Assembly (NCBI GenBank): GCA_008727115.1
Contig: CP044131.1
Span: 3,038,001 to 3,102,000, forward strand
Direction of reading: 5' to 3'
Length of the DNA: 64,000 nucleotides
From: Comamonas testosteroni
Lineage (GTDB): Bacteria > Pseudomonadota > Gammaproteobacteria > Burkholderiales > Burkholderiaceae_C
The notes below the pieces were generated by a model. The model had not been told where the DNA came from. It saw only the letters and a list, made by a program, of their open reading frames with translations, and did not search any database. Positions 44,177-52,894 of the stretch are shown here, in pieces; positions within the stretch are counted from its first letter, which is position 1, and each line of letters starts with the position of its first letter. The position numbers were made by a program, and so were the translations under genes.

Positions 44177-45209
44177 GGCTTTGTTGCATAAATCGGCCAT
44201 AGGCCAAGGCATCCCCAATCCCAAATAGATTTACGCAGCAGCGACTGTCTGGGGCGTGCCCAGAGCGGTAAATTGATTGAGGATTGAAGCTCGGATGTGC
44301 AGCTCGGTCACCTGGCGCTCAAACGTCCTGGCCATGACCTTCTCGCCGAGTCGCTTGAAGCAATTCATCTTGGTCTCCACCAGTGACCTTCGGTGGTAGC
44401 CGCTCCAGCGTTTCCAGATAGCCCGCCCCAACTGCCTACACGCCTTGACCGCTTCATTGCGGTGAGCAAATGCCAGCCCTTTGCGCAGCTTCGCTCCTTT
44501 GCGCGGCGGGATGATTGGAATGGCTCCCCGCAGGTAGCACGCCTTATGTACATCCTGCGTGTCGTACGCCCCATCACCGGTAAAGCTAGCTATCTCTTCA
44601 TTGCTTGGAATTTGACCTAGCAGGTCTGCTGCCATGGGCGAGTCGCCCACTTCATTGGTTGTTACTGCGATGGCCCGAATCTGCAGTGTCTGGGCATCAA
44701 TACCCAGATGCACCTTGCGCCACTGGCGGCGGCTCTCGGCACCGTGCTTTTTGGTTTTCCACTCACCTTCGCCCAAGAACTTGATGCCCGTGGAGTCGGC
44801 CAGCATGTGCAAGCCTTTGTCACTTGCACGGTAGCGCACCTGCACATCCAAGCTCTTTTGCCTGCGACACACCGTGCTGTAGTCGGGCACTGGCCAATGC
44901 AGGCCTGCCATACCCAATAGCGACTCAACCAGGCCCAGTGTCTGGCGCAAGGGCTGGCCAAACAAGCACTTGATGGTCAGGCAAAACTGGATGGCCGCAT
45001 CTGAGAACTTCTGGCAACGACCACGCTTGCCCGTGGGCCGAGCTAGCCACTGCATATCCCTATCGAGCCAAATGGTCAGCTCACCTCGCGCCTTCAACGC
45101 TGCGTTGTAAGCCTTCCAGTTCGTTGTGCGGTACTTAACCCGACCCCAGCTCGTCTCTCTCATCTCCCGAGCCTACCTCAGCTGCGACCGGCATTTGTGC
45201 AACAACGCC
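44177..45209 (-). mobile_element. IS5-family element, copy A (complete, 1033 bp)
   Basis: Ends are ggctttgttgcataaat on the left and ggcgttgttgcacaaat on the right (read inward), an imperfect inverted pair of about 17 bp. Target duplication atccggaag on both sides. Inserted in the AAA-ATPase pseudogene. Confidence 0.95.
44231..45163 (-). CDS. IS5-family transposase (IS903-like group), copy A
   Basis: 310 residues. DDE catalytic set: Asp in [15 protein letters not shown], Asp in [10 protein letters not shown] and Glu in [15 protein letters not shown], which fits the Y-(2)R-(3)E-(6)K signature exactly. Same protein as that of copy B at 45656-46588, and the visible part of copy C. It carries out cut-and-paste or copy transposition of this element. 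Intact reading frame, so it may be active. Confidence 0.95.
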   Translation of the reverse strand: MRETSWGRVKYRTTNWKAYNAALKARGELTIWLDRDMQWLARPTGKRGRCQKFSDAAIQFCLTIKCLFGQPLRQTLGLVESLLGMAGLHWPVPDYSTVCRRQKSLDVQVRYRASDKGLHMLADSTGIKFLGEGEWKTKKHGAESRRQWRKVHLGIDAQTLQIRAIAVTTNEVGDSPMAADLLGQIPSNEEIASFTGDGAYDTQDVHKACYLRGAIPIIPPRKGAKLRKGLAFAHRNEAVKACRQLGRAIWKRWSGYHRRSLVETKMNCFKRLGEKVMARTFERQVTELHIRASILNQFTALGTPQTVAAA

Positions 45210-45609
45210 ATCCGGAAGGAGATGCTCCCACTTTTTGTATCCAAGGAATGTGGCGGTTTTTTCAAGAATATTTCTCAATAAATTGAAATGATATTTTTCA
45301 ACATTCCCACTTTCTATAACTTCTTCTAGTTTTGATATCAGATGTAGATGATATGAAAAAGGAGAGTCATTTGGTTGATCAATCAGATTAAAACTACCAT
45401 CTTCATTTCTCTCTAGTCGATACTTATTAAACCACTTTGATTTCCAGTTGTAACTATCATTTTTATCGTCACTGCCAAGTTCATTGCAGAGTACGTTAAA
45501 AAAAATAGGACTATGCGTTGTAATAATAAAATTTATCTTTGACTTATTTGTTTTTATTAGTTGAGCCAAATCTACAGCCACCTGAATTAAGTGGTTATCA
45601 TCCAAAGAG

Positions 45610-46642
45610 GGCGTTGTTGCACAAATGCCGGTCGCAGCTGAGGTAGGCTCGGGAGATGAGAGAGACGAGCTGGGGTCGGGTTAAGTACCGCACAACGAAC
45701 TGGAAGGCTTACAACGCAGCGTTGAAGGCGCGAGGTGAGCTGACCATTTGGCTCGATAGGGATATGCAGTGGCTAGCTCGGCCCACGGGCAAGCGTGGTC
45801 GTTGCCAGAAGTTCTCAGATGCGGCCATCCAGTTTTGCCTGACCATCAAGTGCTTGTTTGGCCAGCCCTTGCGCCAGACACTGGGCCTGGTTGAGTCGCT
45901 ATTGGGTATGGCAGGCCTGCATTGGCCAGTGCCCGACTACAGCACGGTGTGTCGCAGGCAAAAGAGCTTGGATGTGCAGGTGCGCTACCGTGCAAGTGAC
46001 AAAGGCTTGCACATGCTGGCCGACTCCACGGGCATCAAGTTCTTGGGCGAAGGTGAGTGGAAAACCAAAAAGCACGGTGCCGAGAGCCGCCGCCAGTGGC
46101 GCAAGGTGCATCTGGGTATTGATGCCCAGACACTGCAGATTCGGGCCATCGCAGTAACAACCAATGAAGTGGGCGACTCGCCCATGGCAGCAGACCTGCT
46201 AGGTCAAATTCCAAGCAATGAAGAGATAGCTAGCTTTACCGGTGATGGGGCGTACGACACGCAGGATGTACATAAGGCGTGCTACCTGCGGGGAGCCATT
46301 CCAATCATCCCGCCGCGCAAAGGAGCGAAGCTGCGCAAAGGGCTGGCATTTGCTCACCGCAATGAAGCGGTCAAGGCGTGTAGGCAGTTGGGGCGGGCTA
46401 TCTGGAAACGCTGGAGCGGCTACCACCGAAGGTCACTGGTGGAGACCAAGATGAATTGCTTCAAGCGACTCGGCGAGAAGGTCATGGCCAGGACGTTTGA
46501 GCGCCAGGTGACCGAGCTGCACATCCGAGCTTCAATCCTCAATCAATTTACCGCTCTGGGCACGCCCCAGACAGTCGCTGCTGCGTAAATCTATTTGGGA
46601 TTGGGGATGCCTTGGCCTATGGCCGATTTATGCAACAAAGCC
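45610..46642 (+). mobile_element. IS5-family element, copy B (complete, opposite orientation, no target duplication)
   Basis: Same 1033-bp element as copy A, inverted. Flanks are tccaaagag on the left and ccggacaac on the right, so no duplication exists. The left flank is the AAA-ATPase gene and the right flank is inside istA, so this copy sits at a junction of two unrelated sequences. Confidence 0.93.
45656..46588 (+). CDS. IS5-family transposase (IS903-like group), copy B
   Basis: 310 residues with the same translation as copy A, including the Asp-Asp-Glu set and the YxxRxxxE signature. The identity indicates recent duplication of the element within this genome. Being inverted with respect to copy A, 401 bp away, it allows flipping of the short segment between them by homologous recombination. 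Confidence 0.95.
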   Translation: MRETSWGRVKYRTTNWKAYNAALKARGELTIWLDRDMQWLARPTGKRGRCQKFSDAAIQFCLTIKCLFGQPLRQTLGLVESLLGMAGLHWPVPDYSTVCRRQKSLDVQVRYRASDKGLHMLADSTGIKFLGEGEWKTKKHGAESRRQWRKVHLGIDAQTLQIRAIAVTTNEVGDSPMAADLLGQIPSNEEIASFTGDGAYDTQDVHKACYLRGAIPIIPPRKGAKLRKGLAFAHRNEAVKACRQLGRAIWKRWSGYHRRSLVETKMNCFKRLGEKVMARTFERQVTELHIRASILNQFTALGTPQTVAAA

Positions 46643-47584
46643 CCGGACAACCTCAAGGCAGCAGTTTCTAAAAACACACGCACAGAATTGACTCTTAACC
46701 GCTACTACGCCGAGATGGCGGACCACTATCAATGCATCATCAATCCGGCGCGAGTGCGTAAGCCAAAAGACAAAAGCCTTGCAGAGGTTTCCGTCCAAAT
46801 TGTTCAGCGCTGGGTGCTGGCCCCATTGAGACAGCAAAAGTTCTTTGATATCGAAACATTAAATGCAGCTATCGCGCAGAGAATGGCTTTGCTGAATTCC
46901 AAGACATCAAAAAAATATCCGGTATCCCGCGCAGAAAAATTTGAAGAAATTGATCGTCCGCGACTTACGCCGCTACCTCATTCCGTGTTTGAGCATAGCC
47001 GTTGGAGGTATAGCGTTCGGGTTCCCATGGACTACCACGTTGAATTTGAGCGCAGCCATTACTCTGTGCCACATTCCTACATCCAGCAATTAGTGGACAT
47101 TCGAGCGACGAACAGCATGTTGGAAGTTTTGATGGCAGGGCAAAGGATTGCCAGTCACTCAATTCTCGATCTGCCTGGCACCAGCACCCATGATGAACAT
47201 CGTCCTTTGGCACACAGCCAACAAAGCCAAGACGAGCCGGATCAATTGCAAGAGTGGGCCAGAAAATTAGGCCCTAACGCCGAAGAGTGGGTACGCCGCA
47301 ACCTCACACTGCGCAGAGATTTCGCGAATGGTCTGAAGTCCACAAGACGTTTACGGCGTTGGGTTCGTGAGCAGCAAAACGCAGAAAAAATTGATGCTGC
47401 ATGTGCATTCGCACTTCAATTTGGTCATTTGGGATTTAAGCAACTGAAAACGATTGTCGAGAGCAATGCTGATAAGCGACCTCATGCAGAGACTACCGCT
47501 TGGGTGAATTCCCACAAAAACATAAGAGGAGCGGCCTATTACCGCAGTGCTCAACTCAGCCACATCGGAGGCGAAAAATGCTAA
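46643..47584 (+). pseudogene. istA: istA transposase of an IS21-family element, C-terminal part only
   Basis: 313 codons of a gene that should be about 500 long; the 5' part was replaced by IS copy B. The remaining part matches the region after the IstA catalytic core (VQIVQRWVLAPLRQ, KFFDIETLNAAIA, RPRLTPLPH, and VPHSYIQQ). It lacks the N-terminal helix-turn-helix and most of the DDE catalytic domain, so it cannot transpose. The stop overlaps the istB start by 7 bases (ATGCTAA), the usual IS21 coupling. Confidence 0.9.
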
Positions 47585-48309
47585 ATCCTATTACTGCTCA
47601 AAAACTGGAGCAACTTGGCCTCAAGGGGATGCTGCGCGCTTTGCAGCAAACGAATGCCACAGAGGCCAAAAAACTAAGCTTTGATGAGCGATTCGGCATG
47701 TTGGTCGATATAGAACTCTCCGACCGTGATACCCGCCGAGTGGAGCGCCTGCTTCGATCAGCCAAGCTTCGTCATGCCAGTGCTTCCCTAGAGGAAGTGA
47801 ATTACACGGCTGGCCGCAACTTGGATCATGCAACGCTGATGTCACTAGCAAGTTGCCAGTGGATACAGCAGAGGCAAGCGGTCATTCTTTGTGGCGCAAC
47901 CGGGGTCGGCAAATCATGGTTGGCCTGCGCACTTGGCAAGCAAGCATGTAGAAACGGGTTCTCCACCTACTACGTCACGGCCACTCAGCTCTTTGAAGAT
48001 ATACGTACTGCCTTAGCCGCTGGAACCATCAACAAGCTCAAGAGATCACTTAGCAAAACAGAGCTGCTCATCATTGATGACTTGGGCATTGGCGGTATTG
48101 ATGTCAGCCTTGGACCATCGTTGCTGGAAATTATTGATTTGCAATCCTCTGTCGGAGCACTTCTTGTCGCAAGCCAGTTCCCGGTAGAAAGTTGGTACGA
48201 CTTGTTCAACGATTCGACGGTAGCTGATGCGGTGCTGGACCGAATTGTGCACAGAGCACACAAAATCAACCTAGCAGGAGAGTCGCAGCGAAAGAAGCTC
48301 TTGGCCTAA
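47578..48309 (+). CDS. istB: IstB ATPase of the IS21-family element
   Basis: 243 residues. Walker A is GATGVGKSWLACALG at about residues 105-119, Walker B LLIIDDLGIGG, and a C-terminal VLDRIVHRAHKINLAGES block with the arginine finger region. IstB is a AAA+ helper that brings IstA to target DNA. It is intact although its istA is broken. Starts inside the istA stop (7-base overlap). Confidence 0.93.
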   Translation: MLNPITAQKLEQLGLKGMLRALQQTNATEAKKLSFDERFGMLVDIELSDRDTRRVERLLRSAKLRHASASLEEVNYTAGRNLDHATLMSLASCQWIQQRQAVILCGATGVGKSWLACALGKQACRNGFSTYYVTATQLFEDIRTALAAGTINKLKRSLSKTELLIIDDLGIGGIDVSLGPSLLEIIDLQSSVGALLVASQFPVESWYDLFNDSTVADAVLDRIVHRAHKINLAGESQRKKLLA

Positions 48310-48323
48310 AAATTTGAGGACAC

Positions 48324-48378
48324 CTACTGTCCACGTCGAGTGGCGAGGTGTCCATCTAATTTTGGACTACTGTCCACG
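48324..48378 (+). repeat. IS21-type right-end repeats
   Basis: The 12-mer ctactgtccacg occurs at 48324-48335 and 48367-48378, 43 bp apart, with gaggtgtcca between. Multiple short terminal repeats of this kind mark IS21 ends, where IstA binds. Confidence 0.75.
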
Positions 48379-48897
48379 AGCACTGGAACGGGCGATCAAG
48401 TAAGACTGGAATCTGCACCAAGAGTCACACAAAAGGGTTTTTCATGCAGGCAAGCCATGTCATAGACCGGGTCATCAAAGCGGATACCGTTGCGGATAAA
48501 GCTATCCAATACGTTGGGAAACGAACTCCCAAAAGATTATTGTTATAAATGTAATGACAGTTACAACAATAGCGGTCGACAAAATGGATGAGGACTTCTC
48601 AGATATGTCTATCGAGATCAGCCTGTCTGCCAAACCTTCACTAAAGCCGACCTCCTCAGAAATACCCTTCAGTAGGCCTGCAAAGTCAATTCACATCTGC
48701 CCGGACGATAAAATTTGAGTGGGATTTCTAGCAGACCCAGAGCCGCCTGAGCCTTTGATCTCCTGCTTCATCTCAGACCAACAGTCTCACCTTTCGACTG
48801 GATGCTTGTGCCAATTGCGACATTGCAAACATCCTGTTGAGCAGTATCAGCAATCTAATCAGCAGAAAATCCATGCTTGTCTATAAGAAAGAAGACC
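48379..48897. other. Spacer between the IS21 remnant and apaH
   Basis: 519 bases, AT-rich to mixed composition, no supportable gene. The boundary between island and core chromosome probably lies here. A TTG-initiated frame into apaH exists at 48877 but the ATG at 48898 is the better start. Confidence 0.5.
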
Positions 48898-49752
48898 ATG
48901 GCACTTTACTGTATCGGGGATATCCAGGGCTGCGACGACGCCTTCGCTCAGATTTTGCAGATCGTGGATTTCTCTGCCAGCCGGGATACGCTGTATGTAC
49001 TCGGTGATCTCGTCAATCGAGGCCCCAAGTCTGTGGAAGTCTTGCGCCGCTGCATGCAAGCTGGCGATGCCATGCGTCCCTTACTCGGCAATCACGATCT
49101 GCACCTGCTCGCCGCTGCACAAGGACTGCGCCGCCAGAGCAAGCGCGACACGCTCGATAAGGTACTGCAGGCACCGGACTGCGGCGCCCTACTGCACTGG
49201 CTGCGCCAGCAGCCTCTGGCACGGCTTCACACTCATGCCAGCGGTGAGCAGCTTCTCATGGTTCACGCAGGCGTGCTGCCGCAGTGGAGTCTTGAAGATG
49301 CCATGGCCCTGAGCGCTGAAGTTCAGGCCGTGCTTCAGGATGCTGACTACGCGCGCTTTTTACAGAACATGTATGGAAACCAGCCCAGTCACTGGTCTTC
49401 TGATCTACAAGGCGATGAACGCTTGCGCTGCATCGTCAATGCTTTTACCCGGCTGCGCTTTTGCAGTGATGCAGGCGTCATGGACTTTGAAAGTTCAGAA
49501 TCCGCCGAGCAGGCTCCACAAGGACTCATGCCGTGGTTTGATGTCCCTGGGCGCTTGACCAAAGACACTCCCATTGCTTTTGGGCATTGGTCCACACTGG
49601 GTCACATCAACCGCCCACACTTGATCGCCATGGATACCGGCTGCGTCTGGGGTGGCTGCCTCAGCATGATGCGTATCGGGGAGCATATGAATGAGCGAGA
49701 GCTCATCCAAATACAGTGCCCGCAGGCACAGGTGCCTGGCAACAAAACTTGA
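48898..49752 (+). CDS. apaH: Symmetrical bis(5'-nucleosyl)-tetraphosphatase
   Basis: 284 residues. Metallophosphatase motifs: CIGDIQGC at residues 5-12, LGDLVNRGPKSVEVL, LGNHDLHLLA and MVHAGVLPQW, with a final MDTGCVWGG. ApaH splits Ap4A into two ADP and controls RNA capping by Np4N. Typical length 275-285. It stands alone, without the usual ksgA-apaG neighbours, next to the island edge. A terminator follows. Confidence 0.95.
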   Translation: MALYCIGDIQGCDDAFAQILQIVDFSASRDTLYVLGDLVNRGPKSVEVLRRCMQAGDAMRPLLGNHDLHLLAAAQGLRRQSKRDTLDKVLQAPDCGALLHWLRQQPLARLHTHASGEQLLMVHAGVLPQWSLEDAMALSAEVQAVLQDADYARFLQNMYGNQPSHWSSDLQGDERLRCIVNAFTRLRFCSDAGVMDFESSESAEQAPQGLMPWFDVPGRLTKDTPIAFGHWSTLGHINRPHLIAMDTGCVWGGCLSMMRIGEHMNERELIQIQCPQAQVPGNKT

Positions 49753-49767
49753 GGCCTTCTTAAAAAG

Positions 49768-49795
49768 AAATGCCTGCTTGATGCAGGCATTTTTT
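49768..49795 (+). terminator. Terminator of apaH
   Basis: Stem atgcctgc / gcaggcat with a 5-base loop, then T6. Also usable for the convergent helicase gene at 49824. Confidence 0.85.
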
Positions 49796-49823
49796 AATCG
49801 AGCGTACTTTTCAGCAAACAGAC

Positions 49824-51230
49824 TCAAGAGGCAGTGACTGGAGCCTTGAACAAAGCGGCAATCTTGCGCTTGGGCTTGACATTCGTGCTCTTTATCGGGG
49901 CAGAGCGATGATCCCAGGCTGCAGGCTCGGTAACCACACTCGCCTCATAAGGCTTGTCAAAAAATGGATCCAGATTGGCCGAACGTGTTGCCATGCGAGA
50001 AGGGCGACGCGCATGACTGCTGCCCTCTGCTTCCCGCTCGCGGCGCGGGCGATGCTCATCGTCACGGCTGCGGCGCGGAGCACGAAAATCAAGCATGGGA
50101 GCTGGCTCCACATTGATTTTTTTCTTGGTGAGCTTTTCAATGTCCGCAACATGACGACTGTCATGGTCCGTCACCAAGGTCACAGCCAGTCCCGATGCTC
50201 CTGCACGGCCTGTACGACCAATACGGTGCACATAGTCTTCGGCGCTGAAAGGCACGTCGTAGTTGAAGACTGCAGGCACGTCCTTGATATCCAGACCACG
50301 CGCGGCCACGTCGGTGCAAACCAGCAAATCCACTTCGCCGGCCTTGAAGGCTTCCAGTGCCTTCAGTCGCTCGTCCTGGCTCTTGTCACCATGCAGCGCA
50401 GCGGCACGCAGACCATCACGCTCCAGAGCCCGCGTCAGACGCGAGCAGCCGAGCTTGCTGTTCGAGAAGATGAATGCCTGACGAATATCGCGCTCCTTGA
50501 GCACGGAGCGAATCGCGTAGCGCTTGTCGTCATCCGTCACCTTGTAGAAACGCTGCTCCACGGTAGAAGCCGTCTCATTGGGACGCGCCACTTCAATGGT
50601 GATGGGGTCTTGCAGATAGCTGCCGGCCAAGCGCTTGATCTCTGGCGAGAAGGTTGCCGAGAACAGCAGCGTGGTACGGGTCTTGGGCAGATAGGAGAGG
50701 ATGCGCTGCAGATCCGGCAGAAAGCCGATATCCAGCATGCGGTCAGCCTCATCGAGCACTACATATTCGACCTGGTTGAGCACCACATTCTTGGCTTCGA
50801 TGTGATCCAGCAAACGCCCAGGCGTTGCCACCAGCACTTCAACCCCTTTTTTCAGCTCAATAGTCTGGGGCTTCATGTCCATGCCACCAAAAACCACGGT
50901 GCTGCGCAGCTTGGTGTACTTCGCATACATAGCAATTTGCTGCGCCACCTGATCCGCCAGTTCTCGCGTAGGCAGCAGCACCAAGGCGCGAACAGGGTGG
51001 CGGGCTGGTGAGGCCGAAGCGTTTTCGTGGCGCATCAATCGCTGCAGCAGCGGCAGCGAGAAAGCCGCAGTCTTGCCAGTGCCTGTCTGGGCTGCGCCCA
51101 TGACGTCCTTGCCGGTGAGTACTACCGGAATGGCCTGTGCTTGAATCGGAGTCATGGACTCGTAGCCCATGTCGGCCACAGCGCGCGCCAGGGGCTCGGC
51201 CAAGTGAAGATTGGAGAAAGAGCTTGTCAT
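49824..51230 (-). CDS. DEAD-box RNA helicase, RhlE-like
   Basis: 468 residues. All core motifs are present: Q motif PIQAQAIPVV, AQTGTGKT, PTRELA, TPGRLLDH, DEAD, SAT, then ARGLDI and HRIGRTGR. The C-terminal tail is basic and low-complexity (RSRDDEHRPRRERE), like RhlE proteins that act in ribosome assembly and RNA turnover. The start at 51230 (MTSSFSNLHL) is chosen because the 61 upstream codons show no homology; the N terminus then begins at the family's usual spot. It is convergent with apaH. Confidence 0.92.
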   Translation of the reverse strand: MTSSFSNLHLAEPLARAVADMGYESMTPIQAQAIPVVLTGKDVMGAAQTGTGKTAAFSLPLLQRLMRHENASASPARHPVRALVLLPTRELADQVAQQIAMYAKYTKLRSTVVFGGMDMKPQTIELKKGVEVLVATPGRLLDHIEAKNVVLNQVEYVVLDEADRMLDIGFLPDLQRILSYLPKTRTTLLFSATFSPEIKRLAGSYLQDPITIEVARPNETASTVEQRFYKVTDDDKRYAIRSVLKERDIRQAFIFSNSKLGCSRLTRALERDGLRAAALHGDKSQDERLKALEAFKAGEVDLLVCTDVAARGLDIKDVPAVFNYDVPFSAEDYVHRIGRTGRAGASGLAVTLVTDHDSRHVADIEKLTKKKINVEPAPMLDFRAPRRSRDDEHRPRREREAEGSSHARRPSRMATRSANLDPFFDKPYEASVVTEPAAWDHRSAPIKSTNVKPKRKIAALFKAPVTAS

Positions 51231-51389
51231 TGAGGGCGTTATTGTCGCACCGAGTGGGTTTTTCGCGCTGGCTTTCACGTTTTCTGTTGCCCTGAAGCCT
51301 TCTTCCCCTCTGTCTTCAGTCGAAGGAAGCCCTTGCAATATCCCGTGCAATCTATCGGGATAACCCGAGTTTTCAGACTTGTCAGTCAT

Positions 51390-51420
51390 AAAAAAGGCGT
51401 GTGACTCAAGCACACGCCTT
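51390..51420 (-). terminator. Terminator of the zinc metallopeptidase gene
   Basis: Stem aaggcgtgtg / cacacgcctt with a 7-base loop; A run on the plus strand becomes T-rich on the minus strand. Confidence 0.85.
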
Positions 51421-51438
51421 GTTCATCTTCACAGAAAC

Positions 51439-52314
51439 TCAAAGCGCCTGAGCCGCAAAGGTATCGCAGGCTTTGACACTTCCCGTCTTGTAGCCTTGCG
51501 TGAACCAGCGCACGCGCTGGGCACTGGAGCCGTGCGTGAAGCTGTCGGGGCGCACGGTGCCGGTCGCTTCTCGCTGCAGCTTGTCATCGCCAATTTGCTG
51601 GGCGGCATTGATAGCGGACTCTATGTCCCCTTGCTCCATCCAGCCTTTGGCCTGCTGAGACTTGTTCGCCCAGATACCAGCCAGGCAGTCCGCCTGCAGC
51701 TCAAGGCGCACAGACTGGGCGTTTTGCTCTCGCTCACTGACCCGGCCACGCATGGCATCCACCTTGCCAGAGATACCCAGCAGGTTCTGCACATGGTGTC
51801 CCACCTCGTGGGCAATCACATAGGCACGCGCAAACTCCCCGGGCGCCCCCAACTGACGGCTCATGGTGTTGAAAAAGTCCATGTCCAGATAGACCTTGTA
51901 GTCACCGGGACAGTAAAATGGCCCCATGGCCGACTGTCCGGTGCCGCAAGCCGTACGAGTCACGCCTGTAAACAGCACCAGTCTGGGCGGTTGATACTGA
52001 GCCCCGCCTTCTCTGAAAATCTGGGTCCAGACATCCTCGGTAGAGGCCAGTACCGTAGAGACGAATTTTGCGCCTTTGTCATCACTGGCCGGACGTTGCG
52101 CAGGTGCCTGCTGCACCTGAGGCGAGCCTCCACCAGAGAGCACGCCGATAGTGGTGAGTGGGTTGATGCCAAACACCCCCCAGCCAATCAGCGCCAGCAC
52201 CACCGTGCCAATGCCGATGCTTCGCCCCCCGATAGGGAAACCACCTCCGCCGCTGCCGCCGTCTCCACGGCGGTCCTCGACGTTCTCTGATTCGCGGTTA
52301 CCTTCCCATCTCAT
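51439..52314 (-). CDS. ypfJ: Neutral zinc metallopeptidase, YpfJ family
   Basis: 291 residues. One membrane segment (IGIGTVVLALIGWGVFGI) after a Gly-rich N terminus (GGSGGGGFPIGG), then a periplasmic zinc peptidase domain with HEVGHHVQ at about residues 170-177, and FAAQAL at the end. This matches the YpfJ neutral zinc metallopeptidase family. Its cleavage targets are unknown. A strong site (aaggag) precedes the start at 52314. Confidence 0.93.
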   Translation of the reverse strand: MRWEGNRESENVEDRRGDGGSGGGGFPIGGRSIGIGTVVLALIGWGVFGINPLTTIGVLSGGGSPQVQQAPAQRPASDDKGAKFVSTVLASTEDVWTQIFREGGAQYQPPRLVLFTGVTRTACGTGQSAMGPFYCPGDYKVYLDMDFFNTMSRQLGAPGEFARAYVIAHEVGHHVQNLLGISGKVDAMRGRVSEREQNAQSVRLELQADCLAGIWANKSQQAKGWMEQGDIESAINAAQQIGDDKLQREATGTVRPDSFTHGSSAQRVRWFTQGYKTGSVKACDTFAAQAL

Positions 52315-52443
52315 GGTGCTTCTCCTTGCTGATCTTGCTCACGGCCTTCGCCGGCTGGCGATGTTAAAGGCTGTGAATCCGATTGAACGTATCAGGCTGT
52401 GATTTTTCTTACTCAGCACATACCAACGCAGCATTGTTGACGT

Positions 52444-52773
52444 TTAACGCCCGGCAGGCACCGAGATCAGGGTCATGCCACTCGCTCCTGCTGCCGGGTG
52501 TGGCTGATTACGAGCCACCTGCTCCTGCACCACACTGAACATGCTCAGCATCAAATAAGCAACCACCAGCAGTCCTACCAGGGCCAAGGCCACAGAGATC
52601 CAGACCCGGCTCGAAGAGCGCTTGCGTGGCAGGGCCGCCTGCTGCTGCGTAGGCTCATGAGCCACGGCCACAGTGCGATCCCGCCAGACAGGCTCTACAT
52701 GCGCATCGCCGGTGGGTGCCTGCGTCCAGGTAGGTTCCTTGCGTTGCCTTGAGCGAGAAGATAAGCCAAACAT
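52444..52773 (-). CDS. Small single-pass membrane protein, unknown function
   Basis: 109 residues from the ATG at 52773. A basic, Gln/Pro-rich N-terminal part is followed by one membrane helix (VWISVALALVGLLVVAYLML) and a 35-residue periplasmic tail ending SGMTLISVPAGR. No family recognised. An earlier ATG at 52821 is possible. It is read only as an open frame with a clear helix and lies against the ornithine cyclodeaminase gene, divergently. Confidence 0.6.
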   Translation of the reverse strand: MFGLSSRSRQRKEPTWTQAPTGDAHVEPVWRDRTVAVAHEPTQQQAALPRKRSSSRVWISVALALVGLLVVAYLMLSMFSVVQEQVARNQPHPAAGASGMTLISVPAGR

Positions 52774-52894
52774 GTGTGTCACAGAATCAGAAAGACAAGC
52801 GCTATTGTGCTCGCAGGCCATGCCGACTTTCTGCTTCAATGCAGTCATCACCTGTCAGCCCATCCGCCCCTCTTACGTACAAAAGCAGCCCGTC

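Larger units (their letters stand above)
43994..45609 (-). pseudogene. AAA-ATPase gene next to hsdR, interrupted by IS copy A and cut at its 5' end by IS copy B
   Basis: Removing IS copy A and one 9-bp duplication joins 45210-45609 to 43994-44176 in frame. The restored C-terminal 190 or so residues run [14 protein letters not shown] ... [14 protein letters not shown] ... [16 protein letters not shown] ... [10 protein letters not shown]. The TTHSP block is the H-loop of ABC/SMC-type AAA ATPases that accompany type I restriction loci (RloA-like and anticodon-nuclease-like families). The stop overlaps the hsdR start by ATGA, so it was cotranslated with hsdR. The 5' part is lost at 45609. DNA is AT-rich compared with the core genes. 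Confidence 0.8.
46643..48378 (+). mobile_element. IS21-family element, right part (istA fragment, istB, right-end repeats)
   Basis: Includes the istA remnant, complete istB and the repeat-rich right end. The left end is missing because IS copy B sits there. The exact right boundary is uncertain; it is placed after the second ctactgtccacg. Confidence 0.8.

Noticed and set aside
652-45609. Large inversion between inverted copies C and B
   Set aside because: Reversing the interval would place the flank cttcaggaa (reverse of ttcctgaag) opposite ccggacaac; they do not match as a 9-bp duplication, so a simple inversion is not supported.
44177-46642. IS copies A and B as the arms of a composite transposon carrying the 401-bp spacer
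   Set aside because: A has its own target duplication with its inner flank, and the outer flanks (atccggaag and ccggacaac) do not match, so the two did not move as a unit.
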